Positions 1-9,177 of a stretch of DNA of 32,240 bases are shown here, in pieces; position 1 is the first letter of the stretch, and each line of letters begins with the position of its first letter. The translations under genes and the position numbers were made by a program. The DNA is taken from assembly GCA_024679565.1 (NCBI GenBank), contig JAIBDD010000031.1:1-32240 (forward strand), written 5' to 3'. The notes beneath the pieces are model-generated. The model saw nothing but the letters and a program-made list of their open reading frames with translations, had not been told where the DNA came from and made no database searches. This DNA is from Bacteroidota bacterium. Its GTDB lineage: Bacteria > Bacteroidota > Bacteroidia > NS11-12g > UBA9320.

Positions 1-3000
1 ACTCAACTAACGGAACTCAATTCTTCTTTAACTTAATTGATACAACTGAATTTAGAGCAGTTTACCAATCAGGTGTTTGTTCTACAGACGCATCTGCATC
101 TGTTACTGCGACGCCAAAGGCTCTGCCATATGCTGAAATCAGTAAAATCATTGATGATAGTATTTGTGCAGGAACAACTGGTGATTTCGAAATCACTGTT
201 GATAATGTAGACGTTGGGTCTGACTTTACGGTTTACTTCTCTGAAGGAACTGTAAGTAACAGCGAATCATTTACACAAAACGCTAGTGGTGTTCATACAA
301 TCACAAGTGGTGTACTAACGTCTAAAACATTGATTCAATTGGTATCGATTAAAGTAACAAGTACAGGATCACCAAGTGTACCAGCTTGTTCTAACACGCT
401 TACTAGCAATGGAACAATAACTGTTGTTGACTTACCATTTGCTTCTATTACGGCTGGCCCAGATACACTTTGTCAACAAGACAAAATCGCATTTACAGTT
501 ACTGTAACAAACGTTCTTTCTACGGATAATTGGGAATTACGTTACGAATTAGAAAGTGATGAGGATACTATTACGGGTACAGGCCCTGGTAGTGTTACTT
601 GGGTTGATACAGATTCAAACACAGCTGAGTCTGCTAAGATTCAACTTATTGAAATCTTAAATGTATCTAACCTGGGTATTTGTAAGTCGGTTAATACTGA
701 TGATTGGGATATTTATATCTACAAGCCTACTGAGCCAGGTACTATAGTTGCATCTACTGATACTATTTGTAAAGGTGGAAGTACAACTATTGCTGAAGTA
801 ACGGGTACGCCTAAACAAGGTTTAACGGTTAGTTGGGAATACAAACCGATTAGCACTTCTAATTGGACTGGTTTAACAAATAACAATACAACGTTGACTA
901 TCACTAACTTGTTAGAAACAACGGATTACCGAGCAGTATACAAATCAGGTGTTTGTGATACAGCGCACTCTAATGTAGTAAGAATTCAGGTTGAAGAATT
1001 ACCATTGGCAACGATTAGTGGATCAACATCAATTTGTGCGGGTGATTCAGTTGACTTAACAGTTACTGTATCTAACGTAGGAACTACTCAAGATTGGGAA
1101 ATTGATTATTTGACTGGTACATTGTATGGTAAGATGACTGGTACTGGATCTGGTACCCACACATTAAGAGTTGGTAATTTCACTACCAATTCTGATGTAA
1201 TCTTACAAAAAATCAGAACAGTGTCTGGAACACCAATGTGTGTTAATGATAAGTTAACGAACAACGCGCAAGCGAGAGTCAATATCAACCCAAGACCATA
1301 TGCTAGCTTAAATAGCACTGTGTCTCCGGTTTGTCAGAACAGTACTTCTTCATTCACATTCACTGTTTCAAATGTGAAGAGTGGTGATGACTGGACATTG
1401 ACTTACCTAGTTGATGATGCTCATGCAAGTTCTGTAACAACTAAAGGAAAAGGTCCTGGAACATTTACAGTTGCAACACCTTCGTTAACTGATGATAAAA
1501 CTTACGTTGTAAGATTTACAAACATTAAAAATACAACAACTGGTTGTGACTCTTCATTGAGTTCTGTAATGAATATCGTAGTTGATGCTACGACAACTCC
1601 TGGTTCTGTTGCATCTGATACAACGGTATGTTATGGTGCACATGTTGGTACTATAACACACACTGGTGGTAACGGTAGCATCGTAAGATGGGAGAAATCA
1701 ACTGACGGTGGTATTAGCTGGTCAACGATTACTAATACAAGTAGCACATATACATATACTAACTTGATAACTACTACACTATTTAGAGTTGTAAAAATGA
1801 ATGGTGTGTGTAGTGAAGCTGCAACGAGTCCTGTAACTGTAACAGTTAACGCTTTACCAGTAGCATCTATATCAGGTTCTGATACGGTTTGTGCTGGTGA
1901 GTCTGGTAACTTAACTGTAACTGCAACCAATACTCAAGGTGAGGATTGGAGAGTAGCATACTTAGTTGGTACTGTACTTGACACATTAAGCGTTAGTGGT
2001 CCACTTACTACTGGAACAATTAACACTGGGTCAATTAAAACAAACACTGATGTTACATTGAAGAAAATCTGGATGACTTCAGGAACTCCTCAATGTGAGA
2101 ACAATAACTTATCTAACAACGCGAAAGCAACTGTTGAAGTAGATGATGGGCCAAATGCAACGCTTATTTCATTAACTGATTCAGTTTGTACTGGTAGCCC
2201 TGCTTACGGTAAGGTGACTGTAGCTGACGTGAGAACAAGCGAAAATTGGATTGTATACTGGTCTATTAACGGTGGTACTGCTGATTCAGTGACTGGATCT
2301 GGTCCTGGTAGCTTCAACTTTACTACTGCTAACTTGACGGTTCATCCATCAACGCTTAGATTAACTAGAATTGTTAATACAACAACTGGTTGTGAAGGTT
2401 CTCCTACAGATCAAGACGTTGTAACTGTTTCACCAACAACTGTAGGTGGTACATTAACAGCTAACGATACTGTTTGTAAAGGTACTAATGGCGGAACATT
2501 GACATTAGGTGCTGATGCTATTGGTACAGTAATGGGATGGGAGTATAGTACGGATAATGGTTCAACTTGGACTGCTATCAACAATACGAAAACAACTTAC
2601 AATTACACGAACCTTACTTCAACGACTCAATACAGAGTTATTGTGAAGAGCGGAGCTTGTAATTCTGAAAATTCTTCAGTTGTAACTATTACTGTTAATG
2701 AGTTACCAGTTGCAACAATAGTTTCTGTAGGATCCAGCAATATCTGTGAAGGTTCGTCTACGTTTGTTGCCATCAACGTAACTAACGTTGATGCTGGAAT
2801 GGATTGGGATCTGAAATACTTACAAGGTTCTTCTGTTAAAACATTAAGTGGAAGCGGTCCTGGTGCAGATACAATCTGGACTGGAACATTGTCAAGTACA
2901 ACTGATATTACATTACAATCATTGACTATCACTAGCGGTTCTCCACAGTGTGCGAATAGTAACTTAACTAACCAGTACACTACAACGATCACAGTTCTTG

Positions 3001-6000
3001 ATAACCCAACGGCTACATTTAAAACGTACCCTACAAACATCTGTAAAGGTGAAACTCCGACTGTAACTGTTGATGTGGATGACGTGTTAAGTACTGAAGG
3101 GTGGACAATTATTTACAAGGTGAATAATGGATCAAATATCTCTTCGACAGGTGTAGGGTCTGGAGTGTTCACACTTGCAAACATGCCTCAGTTTAATACA
3201 GAAGGAGCTAACGGTTTAAGATTGGTGTCGATTACGAATACTAGTGCTAACCCTAATTGTACAAGTGCCTTAACTGACTCTATTACAATTAACGTAGATT
3301 CAACTTCTGTTGGAGGTACAATCAGTGGTGTGAATATTGTATGTAAAGGTGACGGTGCTGTATTATCTCTAAGTGGAAACAGAGGAAGTATCGTAAAATG
3401 GCAATACTCAACAGATGGTATTAATTACTATGACATAGCAAACACTTCAGATACATTAGCATTTGCTAACCTTCAGACTAAGACTTGGTATAGAGTTGAA
3501 GTTATGAATGGTGTGTGTGCTGCTGATTACTCAGTTGTTAAAACGGTTGATGTACAGGAATTACCAACTGTAACTATTAATAACCCAACAATTGACATTT
3601 GTGCTGGAGCTACAACAACCCTTAGCTTGTCTATCGGTAATGTGACTTCTACATCTACATGGTCAATTGATTATAAAGAAAACGGAACTTCTGGTTCATA
3701 TACTACGGGTACCGGTACAAGTGAAACTATCACTTTCGGACCTTACACTTCTACAACTACAATAGAAATAGTTGGTGTTACTGTAACGAATGGCTTAGGT
3801 TGTTCTAATACAATCAGTGAGAAAGCAGTTGTAACTGTTACTGATAACCCAACGGCGTCTATTACTACTGTACCTGATTCGTTATGTGAAGGTGATGTAT
3901 TAGTATTTACTGCTAGCATCGACAACGTAGCAACAGGAACTAAGTGGGAGTTAAATTATGAAATCGACGGTACTGCTGGACCAACTAAGAAAGGAACTGG
4001 ATCAGGAACGTTCACAGTGAATACTGGACGTACTGTATCTCCAAGTTCTGTTAAGGTTCAGTTAACTGAAGTTCTATTAGATAATGCATTAGGATGTAAC
4101 ACAGTATTGAATGATTCAGCTGTAATTAAAGTGAGCCCAACTACTGTTGGTGGTACTTTATCGCCAGCTACATCTACGATATGTGAAGGTGAGTCTGCAA
4201 CACTTACGTTGTCAGGTGAAACTGGAGCAGTTCAAAACTGGGAGTATAGTACTGATAATGGTGCTACCTGGACAGTATTGTCAAACACTGCCAATGCAGT
4301 TACAATCACGAATATTAACGTGACAACATTATATAGAGTATATGTTCAGAGTGGAACATGTGCTGGAGCTTACTCAACTGTATCTACAGTAACAGTTATC
4401 GAAACGCCTAACGCGACGGTAACTAGTAGCGCAACGGTTTGTCCTAACGACGTAGCAACGTTCACATTAAGTGTAACAGGTGTTGCTGCAACTGACGGTT
4501 GGTCTGTTGTTTACAAACGTAATGGTACAACGGTAGGAACTCCGGTTACAGGTACAGGTTCTGGTGACTTTAACTTCAACGTTACGGGTTCTGCTTACTC
4601 AGGTAACCCAACGTTGATTACTGTTGAATTAGTAAGTATTGAGAATACAACTTATGGTTGTGTGAACAGTGGCTTAACTAGTAGTGCAACAGCTAGAGTT
4701 ACTCCTAACCCAGCTGCAAGCTTCACAGCGGTTAACAACTGTGAAGACAGCACGATATCATTTAGCAATACATCTTCAATTCCTGAAGGAAGTATAACTA
4801 CTTACAAGTGGTACTTCGGTGACGGTGATTCAAGTGTGAATGGTAGCCCAACTCATGTATACAGCAGCGCTGGAACTTACAACGTAACATTAGTTGTATG
4901 GAGTGATAATGGATGTAGAGGTGAGGTTACTCAATCTGTTGAAGTTTATCCTAACCCAACAGCTGACTTTACATTCAGTAATGTATGTAAGAATGAAACA
5001 TTCTCTGCAACAGATCAGTCGTCTGTAGCTAGCGGATCTATTACTTCTTGGTTCTGGCAGTTCGGTGATGGTACAACATCAACGGATCAGAATCCTACAC
5101 ATGATTATGCTGCATCTGGTAACTATGATGTAACGCTTACTGTAGTAACAAACAATGGTTGTTCAAATACTACATCTAAAGAGCTTACAGTTTACATACT
5201 ACCAGAATCTAACTTCGTTGCAAGTCCTGTTTGTGAGGATGCACCAATGCAGTTTGTTAATGCATCAGCTATTGGTTATGGTACAATGACATACGAATGG
5301 AACTTCGCAGGTCAAGGTTCTTCAACTGATAAGGATCCTACATTTACATTCACTGGTTTCGGAACGTTCAGTGTTGAATTGATCGCAACGAGTAACAATG
5401 GTTGTAAAGACACAATCGTTAGAAACGTAACGATTTACCCAGCACCTACTGCAGACTTTACTGTAGTTGATGTATGTATCGGAGAAGCAAGTGTGTTCAC
5501 TAACACATCAACTGTTCCAGGTACGGATAACATAATCGAATACTTCTGGGATTTCGGAGACGTTAACTTCAGTGGAATTGAGAACCCTACGCACACTTAT
5601 GCTGCTGCAGGTGATTACAATGTAACATTGAGAGTTAAATCAAATAGAGGTTGTGAGAATTCAGTAACTAAGGTTGCTAGTGTGATCGCACTTCCTGATG
5701 TTGACTTAACGGCTAACGGTCCTACTGAGTTCTGTGATGGAGATAGCGTATTATTATCTGCTAACTCTAATGCAAGAACATACGATTGGACTTGGACTGG
5801 TGGAACATCAACAAATGGTTCAGTATCTGCTAAAGATAGTGGATGGTACAAAGTGAGAATTTCTGCTCCACCGATTGGTTGTGAGAATGAAGATTCTATC
5901 TTAATCGTTGTACATTCATTACCTGACGCTAAGGCTTGGCCAAGAAACAAAGTGACTCAGTCTATTGATACAATCAGCAGAGGTCAGTCAATTGATTTAC

Positions 6001-6452
6001 ATGCATCAGGTGGTGTTACTTACCTGTGGTCTCCAACAACATACTTAAACCCATCAGACATGGCTGATGTTATGGCTGAAAGAGTTGATATGACTACAGA
6101 TTACACAGTAACTGTAACTGATGAGTTTGGATGTACTAACGAGGCTCAATTGAGAATCGTAGTTCTTGACAACTTTGACTTGACAGTTTATAACGCTGTA
6201 ACACCTAACGGTGACGGAATGAACGATACTTGGATTATCGAAAACATCTGGGCTTACCCAGAAGCTGAAGTGGTAATCTTTAACAGATATGGTATGGAAG
6301 TGTACAGATCTACTGGTTATAACAATGACTGGGATGCTACGTACAAGGGTAATGATTTACCTGACGGTCCTTACTACTATGTGATTGTTCATGCAGACTT
6401 CCCAGACTTGGTGTACAAAGGTGTTATTAACGTAATACGGGAGACTAAATAA
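1..6452 (+). CDS. Giant T9SS type B surface protein (Ig-like super-repeats, PKD domains, CHU_C domain), 5' partial
   Basis: The reading frame is open from the first base (codons start at base 3) to TAA at 6450-6452, so the start and signal peptide lie upstream; 2149 residues are visible. Residues 1 to about 1570 are Ser/Thr/Gly-rich Ig-like modules. A module marked by a Cys-Lys-Gly strand, a W-E-Y-S-T-D-N-G strand and V-x-S-G-x-C recurs near bases 730, 1593, 2435, 3303 and 4140, a period of about 283 residues. Four PKD-like domains follow (about 4710-5694), with FGDG motifs in the first two. The last ~90 residues (from about 6174) are a gliding-motility C-terminal domain with TPNGDGMNDTW, the type B sorting signal of type IX secretion. 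By family knowledge this is a cell-surface adhesin or gliding protein like SprB. The downstream PorP/SprF-OmpA gene is its probable partner. The ligand is unknown. Confidence 0.92.
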   Translation, partial: STNGTQFFFNLIDTTEFRAVYQSGVCSTDASASVTATPKALPYAEISKIIDDSICAGTTGDFEITVDNVDVGSDFTVYFSEGTVSNSESFTQNASGVHTITSGVLTSKTLIQLVSIKVTSTGSPSVPACSNTLTSNGTITVVDLPFASITAGPDTLCQQDKIAFTVTVTNVLSTDNWELRYELESDEDTITGTGPGSVTWVDTDSNTAESAKIQLIEILNVSNLGICKSVNTDDWDIYIYKPTEPGTIVASTDTICKGGSTTIAEVTGTPKQGLTVSWEYKPISTSNWTGLTNNNTTLTITNLLETTDYRAVYKSGVCDTAHSNVVRIQVEELPLATISGSTSICAGDSVDLTVTVSNVGTTQDWEIDYLTGTLYGKMTGTGSGTHTLRVGNFTTNSDVILQKIRTVSGTPMCVNDKLTNNAQARVNINPRPYASLNSTVSPVCQNSTSSFTFTVSNVKSGDDWTLTYLVDDAHASSVTTKGKGPGTFTVATPSLTDDKTYVVRFTNIKNTTTGCDSSLSSVMNIVVDATTTPGSVASDTTVCYGAHVGTITHTGGNGSIVRWEKSTDGGISWSTITNTSSTYTYTNLITTTLFRVVKMNGVCSEAATSPVTVTVNALPVASISGSDTVCAGESGNLTVTATNTQGEDWRVAYLVGTVLDTLSVSGPLTTGTINTGSIKTNTDVTLKKIWMTSGTPQCENNNLSNNAKATVEVDDGPNATLISLTDSVCTGSPAYGKVTVADVRTSENWIVYWSINGGTADSVTGSGPGSFNFTTANLTVHPSTLRLTRIVNTTTGCEGSPTDQDVVTVSPTTVGGTLTANDTVCKGTNGGTLTLGADAIGTVMGWEYSTDNGSTWTAINNTKTTYNYTNLTSTTQYRVIVKSGACNSENSSVVTITVNELPVATIVSVGSSNICEGSSTFVAINVTNVDAGMDWDLKYLQGSSVKTLSGSGPGADTIWTGTLSSTTDITLQSLTITSGSPQCANSNLTNQYTTTITVLDNPTATFKTYPTNICKGETPTVTVDVDDVLSTEGWTIIYKVNNGSNISSTGVGSGVFTLANMPQFNTEGANGLRLVSITNTSANPNCTSALTDSITINVDSTSVGGTISGVNIVCKGDGAVLSLSGNRGSIVKWQYSTDGINYYDIANTSDTLAFANLQTKTWYRVEVMNGVCAADYSVVKTVDVQELPTVTINNPTIDICAGATTTLSLSIGNVTSTSTWSIDYKENGTSGSYTTGTGTSETITFGPYTSTTTIEIVGVTVTNGLGCSNTISEKAVVTVTDNPTASITTVPDSLCEGDVLVFTASIDNVATGTKWELNYEIDGTAGPTKKGTGSGTFTVNTGRTVSPSSVKVQLTEVLLDNALGCNTVLNDSAVIKVSPTTVGGTLSPATSTICEGESATLTLSGETGAVQNWEYSTDNGATWTVLSNTANAVTITNINVTTLYRVYVQSGTCAGAYSTVSTVTVIETPNATVTSSATVCPNDVATFTLSVTGVAATDGWSVVYKRNGTTVGTPVTGTGSGDFNFNVTGSAYSGNPTLITVELVSIENTTYGCVNSGLTSSATARVTPNPAASFTAVNNCEDSTISFSNTSSIPEGSITTYKWYFGDGDSSVNGSPTHVYSSAGTYNVTLVVWSDNGCRGEVTQSVEVYPNPTADFTFSNVCKNETFSATDQSSVASGSITSWFWQFGDGTTSTDQNPTHDYAASGNYDVTLTVVTNNGCSNTTSKELTVYILPESNFVASPVCEDAPMQFVNASAIGYGTMTYEWNFAGQGSSTDKDPTFTFTGFGTFSVELIATSNNGCKDTIVRNVTIYPAPTADFTVVDVCIGEASVFTNTSTVPGTDNIIEYFWDFGDVNFSGIENPTHTYAAAGDYNVTLRVKSNRGCENSVTKVASVIALPDVDLTANGPTEFCDGDSVLLSANSNARTYDWTWTGGTSTNGSVSAKDSGWYKVRISAPPIGCENEDSILIVVHSLPDAKAWPRNKVTQSIDTISRGQSIDLHASGGVTYLWSPTTYLNPSDMADVMAERVDMTTDYTVTVTDEFGCTNEAQLRIVVLDNFDLTVYNAVTPNGDGMNDTWIIENIWAYPEAEVVIFNRYGMEVYRSTGYNNDWDATYKGNDLPDGPYYYVIVHADFPDLVYKGVINVIRETK
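730..4700 (+). repeat. ~283-residue composite super-repeat inside the adhesin gene
   Basis: Each unit appears to be three Ig-like modules in fixed order: one with W-E-Y-S-T-D-N-G and V-x-S-G-x-C, one with C-A-G, a D-W strand and S-G-T-P-Q-C, and one with a strand ending in N-T-T-x-G-C. Module one recurs about every 840-870 bases. The copies are diverged at DNA level but keep the same landmarks, so this is an old in-frame protein repeat. The end of an additional copy is visible at bases 3-120. Boundaries are approximate. Confidence 0.8.
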
Positions 6453-6482
6453 TAATTGACAAGAATCCTTAGAATTAGAAAA

Positions 6483-7967
6483 ATGAAAAAAGTATTAATA
6501 TTTATCGCGTTCGTTGTTCTAGGTTTAACACAGGCATTTGCTCAGCAAGTACCGATGTATAGCCACTACTATTACAACCAATTCTTGTACAATCCAGCTA
6601 TGGCAGGATCAAAGTCTTACGGTCAGGTTTACTTGATTAACCGCAACCAATGGTTCAACATACCAGGAGCTCCACAAACTCAAGCTTTGACTATTGATGG
6701 TCCTTTAAGGAACAACAATGCAGGTCTTGGTTTAGGTGTTTACCGTGACGTTGCGGGTCAGTTTAACATTACTGGCGGTACTGCAGCATATAGATATACT
6801 TTAAACCTTGGTAACTCAGGGCAAAAGTTATCTTTCGGTCTTGCATTAGGTGTTCTAAACAATAGAATTGACTTAAATGACATCTCCGTTCAAAACCCAT
6901 TGGATCCAGTTACTGCTGCAACTTATCAAGGAGCAACAGGATTTGACGCCAACATGGGAGTGAATTATGAAGTCAATAATTTCAACATCGGTTTAGCTGT
7001 ACCACAAATTTTAGGTGGAGAGTTGGCTTATGATGCTATTAAGAATACGGTAACTGACCAAGTGGTTCGTTATGGTATGGCACGTCAGTTTGTATTGAAC
7101 GCAGGTTACAACTGGGATATTAAAGGCGATGAAACATGGTTCTTACAACCAAATGCATTGTTAAGATATACACCTAATACTCCTGCACAATATGACATCA
7201 GCGCAATGCTTAATTACCAAGACAAGTATTGGATTGGTGGTATGTTCAGAAGTGCTTATGCTGTAACAGCTGCAGCTGGTCTTAGACTAGCAGATCAGTT
7301 TGTTGCTGGATATGCTTATGATATCTCTGTACACAAAGTAAGTGAATACACAAAGGGTGCTCATGAAGTAATGTTAGGTTACCAGTGGGGCGGAAGTCCA
7401 ATGGATGATCCAGATCTTAAGAAGAAGTTTAAAGACATAGACGATAAACTTAATAAAGAAGATAAGGACATCGATTCACTTGGTAATGAAATCAAGAAAA
7501 ACAGAAAAGATATCGATAAGAACACTGATGACATTGATGACAATGATGTTGACATCGATGAAATCAACGACAAGATCAAAACTTTCGAACAGTTCATGCA
7601 AGATTACAAAGACGGTAAACTTGGTAGTGGTTCTGGTTCTGGTAAAGTATACACGTTCAACAACGTTTACTTTGCAACAAACAAATGGGACATTAGAACT
7701 GAAGCACGAGCTGAATTGGATAATCTTGTTACTATCTTGAAGGATAATCCAAACTTGAAAATTGAGGTTGCTGGTCATGCGGATCAAAGAGGTTCTGCTT
7801 CTTATAACCAATGGCTGTCTAACAAACGTTCAGTTGCGGTAAGAGACTATCTTATCTCAAACGGTGTTACAGCATCTCAATTGGAAGTAAAAGGTTATGG
7901 AGAGGATTCTTCATTTCCTACTTTGGACGAAAACAGAAGAGTTGAGTTCAAGATTATTTCTGAATAA
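6483..7967 (+). CDS. PorP/SprF-family outer membrane protein fused to an OmpA peptidoglycan-binding domain
   Basis: Residues 1-20 are a signal peptide (MKKVLIFIAFVVLGLTQAFA) followed by QQVPMYSHYYYNQFLYNPAMAGS-type sequence, the hallmark of PorP/SprF proteins. The predicted barrel runs to about residue 312. Residues 313-368 form heptads with Ile/Leu core positions and three Asn at d positions. A GSGSGSG linker (381-387) leads to an OmpA-like domain with GHAD and NQWLSNKR, the Asp/Arg pair that usually binds diaminopimelate. SprF is known to be needed for secretion of the type B protein SprB, and this gene begins 30 bases after the adhesin stop, so they are probably one operon. ATG at 6483 was chosen over the upstream TTG because it starts the signal peptide. 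Typical SprF proteins are about 300-350 residues; the extra length is the coiled coil and OmpA part. Confidence 0.9.
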   Translation: MKKVLIFIAFVVLGLTQAFAQQVPMYSHYYYNQFLYNPAMAGSKSYGQVYLINRNQWFNIPGAPQTQALTIDGPLRNNNAGLGLGVYRDVAGQFNITGGTAAYRYTLNLGNSGQKLSFGLALGVLNNRIDLNDISVQNPLDPVTAATYQGATGFDANMGVNYEVNNFNIGLAVPQILGGELAYDAIKNTVTDQVVRYGMARQFVLNAGYNWDIKGDETWFLQPNALLRYTPNTPAQYDISAMLNYQDKYWIGGMFRSAYAVTAAAGLRLADQFVAGYAYDISVHKVSEYTKGAHEVMLGYQWGGSPMDDPDLKKKFKDIDDKLNKEDKDIDSLGNEIKKNRKDIDKNTDDIDDNDVDIDEINDKIKTFEQFMQDYKDGKLGSGSGSGKVYTFNNVYFATNKWDIRTEARAELDNLVTILKDNPNLKIEVAGHADQRGSASYNQWLSNKRSVAVRDYLISNGVTASQLEVKGYGEDSSFPTLDENRRVEFKIISE

Positions 7968-7988
7968 GAGAATTATAATATTTATGTC

Positions 7989-8020
7989 AAAAGGGAGCTT
8001 CAAACGCTCCCTTTTTTTTT
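7989..8020 (+). terminator. Rho-independent terminator after the porP/sprF-ompA gene
   Basis: Stem AAGGGAGC (7991-7998) pairs with GCTCCCTT (8006-8013) around a 7-base loop and runs into nine T residues. It lies 20 bases after the stop codon and closes the adhesin / PorP operon. Confidence 0.88.
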
Positions 8021-8040
8021 GACAATTGTTTTGACGTTAT

Positions 8041-8622
8041 ATGAAACTAATTACTAAAATTTTGAGTCTGGCCACGGCAGGAGCAATGGCCCTAGGTTGT
8101 GGTACATCAAGTAGAAAAATTACAACACAAGAAAAACCAGTTGAAGGTATGAATTTGTACGAACTAAACTTAATGAGCTTAAATGAAGCTGATAAGATCG
8201 ATTTAAGCGCTTTTAAGGGGAAATATATCTTATTCGTCAATGTGGCAAGTAAGTGTGGTTTTACGCCCCAGTATGACGGTCTACAGGCTTTGTATTCGTC
8301 TAATGCCGATAAGCTTATGGTTATCGGATTGCCTTGTAATCAATTTGGTTTTCAAGAACCAGGTGATAGTTCACAAATTGCAACGTTTTGTAGCAGTAAT
8401 TATGGGGTTACTTTTCCTATATCAGAAAAGTTGGATGTAAAAGGTGATAACCAACATCCAGTGTATGAGTGGTTAACCCAAAAGAAATACAATGGGGTCG
8501 GAGACTATAACGTGTCCTGGAATTTTAACAAATTCTTAGTGAGTCCAAACGGGGAACTTGTAGCATATTTCGGATCAAAGGTTAAACCTCAAAGTGAAGA
8601 GATCACCTCTCTATTGAAATAG
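8041..8622 (+). CDS. Glutathione peroxidase-family thiol peroxidase, probable lipoprotein
   Basis: 193 residues of the GPx fold. The peroxidatic Cys72 sits in NVASKCGFTPQY, the second signature is GLPCNQFGFQEPG, and Trp160-Asn161 in the WNFNKFLV motif complete the usual catalytic group. A second Cys (C117, in ATFCSSNYGVTFP) is at the place of the resolving Cys of bacterial GPx-type enzymes, which points to thioredoxin rather than glutathione as reductant. The N-terminus has a hydrophobic segment ending AMALGC, read here as a lipobox with acylation at Cys20, so it would act on peroxides outside the cytoplasm. It begins 20 bases after the preceding terminator; no clear promoter is visible. Confidence 0.93.
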   Translation: MKLITKILSLATAGAMALGCGTSSRKITTQEKPVEGMNLYELNLMSLNEADKIDLSAFKGKYILFVNVASKCGFTPQYDGLQALYSSNADKLMVIGLPCNQFGFQEPGDSSQIATFCSSNYGVTFPISEKLDVKGDNQHPVYEWLTQKKYNGVGDYNVSWNFNKFLVSPNGELVAYFGSKVKPQSEEITSLLK

Positions 8623-8628
8623 TACCTA

Positions 8629-9102
8629 CTATTCTACTCGTGTCCATACCGAGGTTCTGCCTAGCCATGTCATGCCAGATATGTATCCTCTAAGACGCAA
8701 TGTATTGGTGTTACCGTCTTCAAATTCCATATAACCGTCATACGTTTTGCCGTTTCGTGGATCATACACTGATCCGTTGACCCATCTTTGATCGTCCGAA
8801 TCATATTCGAAGTATTTTAAGGCGACTAAACCTACTCTTTCTCGACTGCGTAAGTTCTCGTTGGGATTGTTGACATCTGTTTTAGGAGAACCATCAGCAT
8901 TGTTTGGTTTGGCCATCCAAATTGTTTTCCCAGAATACTTACCGTTACTCGCTAAGAAAATTTTGACTTTGGCGTCTTTATCAGACGTCCAGTAAATCCC
9001 AGTGATGTCCGACGCTTTAACTGATTCGGTTGTGTTATGTGTTGAATCAAATGCGGTTATTGTTAACCCAATCAGTAGAGTGTATAAAACCTTGCTTCTC
9101 AT
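8629..9102 (-). CDS. DUF2147 family exported protein
   Basis: 157 residues. A signal peptide-like N-terminus ([18 protein letters not shown]) precedes one DUF2147 domain with [55 protein letters not shown] and the closing GRTSVWTR. Members are small exported proteins of Bacteroidota and Proteobacteria with no proven activity. ATG at 9102 was chosen because the longer frame adds 69 residues of low-complexity translation antisense to the next gene's start. It converges on the GPx gene with 6 bases between the stops and is divergent from comM. Confidence 0.88.
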   Translation of the reverse strand: MRSKVLYTLLIGLTITAFDSTHNTTESVKASDITGIYWTSDKDAKVKIFLASNGKYSGKTIWMAKPNNADGSPKTDVNNPNENLRSRERVGLVALKYFEYDSDDQRWVNGSVYDPRNGKTYDGYMEFEDGNTNTLRLRGYISGMTWLGRTSVWTRVE

Positions 9103-9165
9103 AAATCTGCTATTCGTTATTGTTTTGTGCAATTTACGATTATTCTTATTCGGTTTTGCTGTACA

Positions 9166-9173
9166 TACTTTTG
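9166..9173 (+). promoter_or_regulatory. TAnnTTTG (-7) element just before comM
   Basis: TACTTTTG matches the Bacteroidota -7 consensus and ends only 4 bases before the ATG at 9178. No TTG -33 element is seen at the usual ~19-21 base distance. If functional, the transcript would be leaderless or nearly so. Confidence 0.35.
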
Positions 9174-9177
9174 TTTT

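Noticed and set aside
2627..3040. 137-residue and similar open frames antisense to the adhesin
   Set aside because: They arise from the biased Thr/Val/Gly codons of the repeats; no start context or domain.
7476..7811. 111-residue open frame antisense to the PorP/SprF-OmpA gene
   Set aside because: It mirrors the repetitive coiled-coil coding region and has no independent features.
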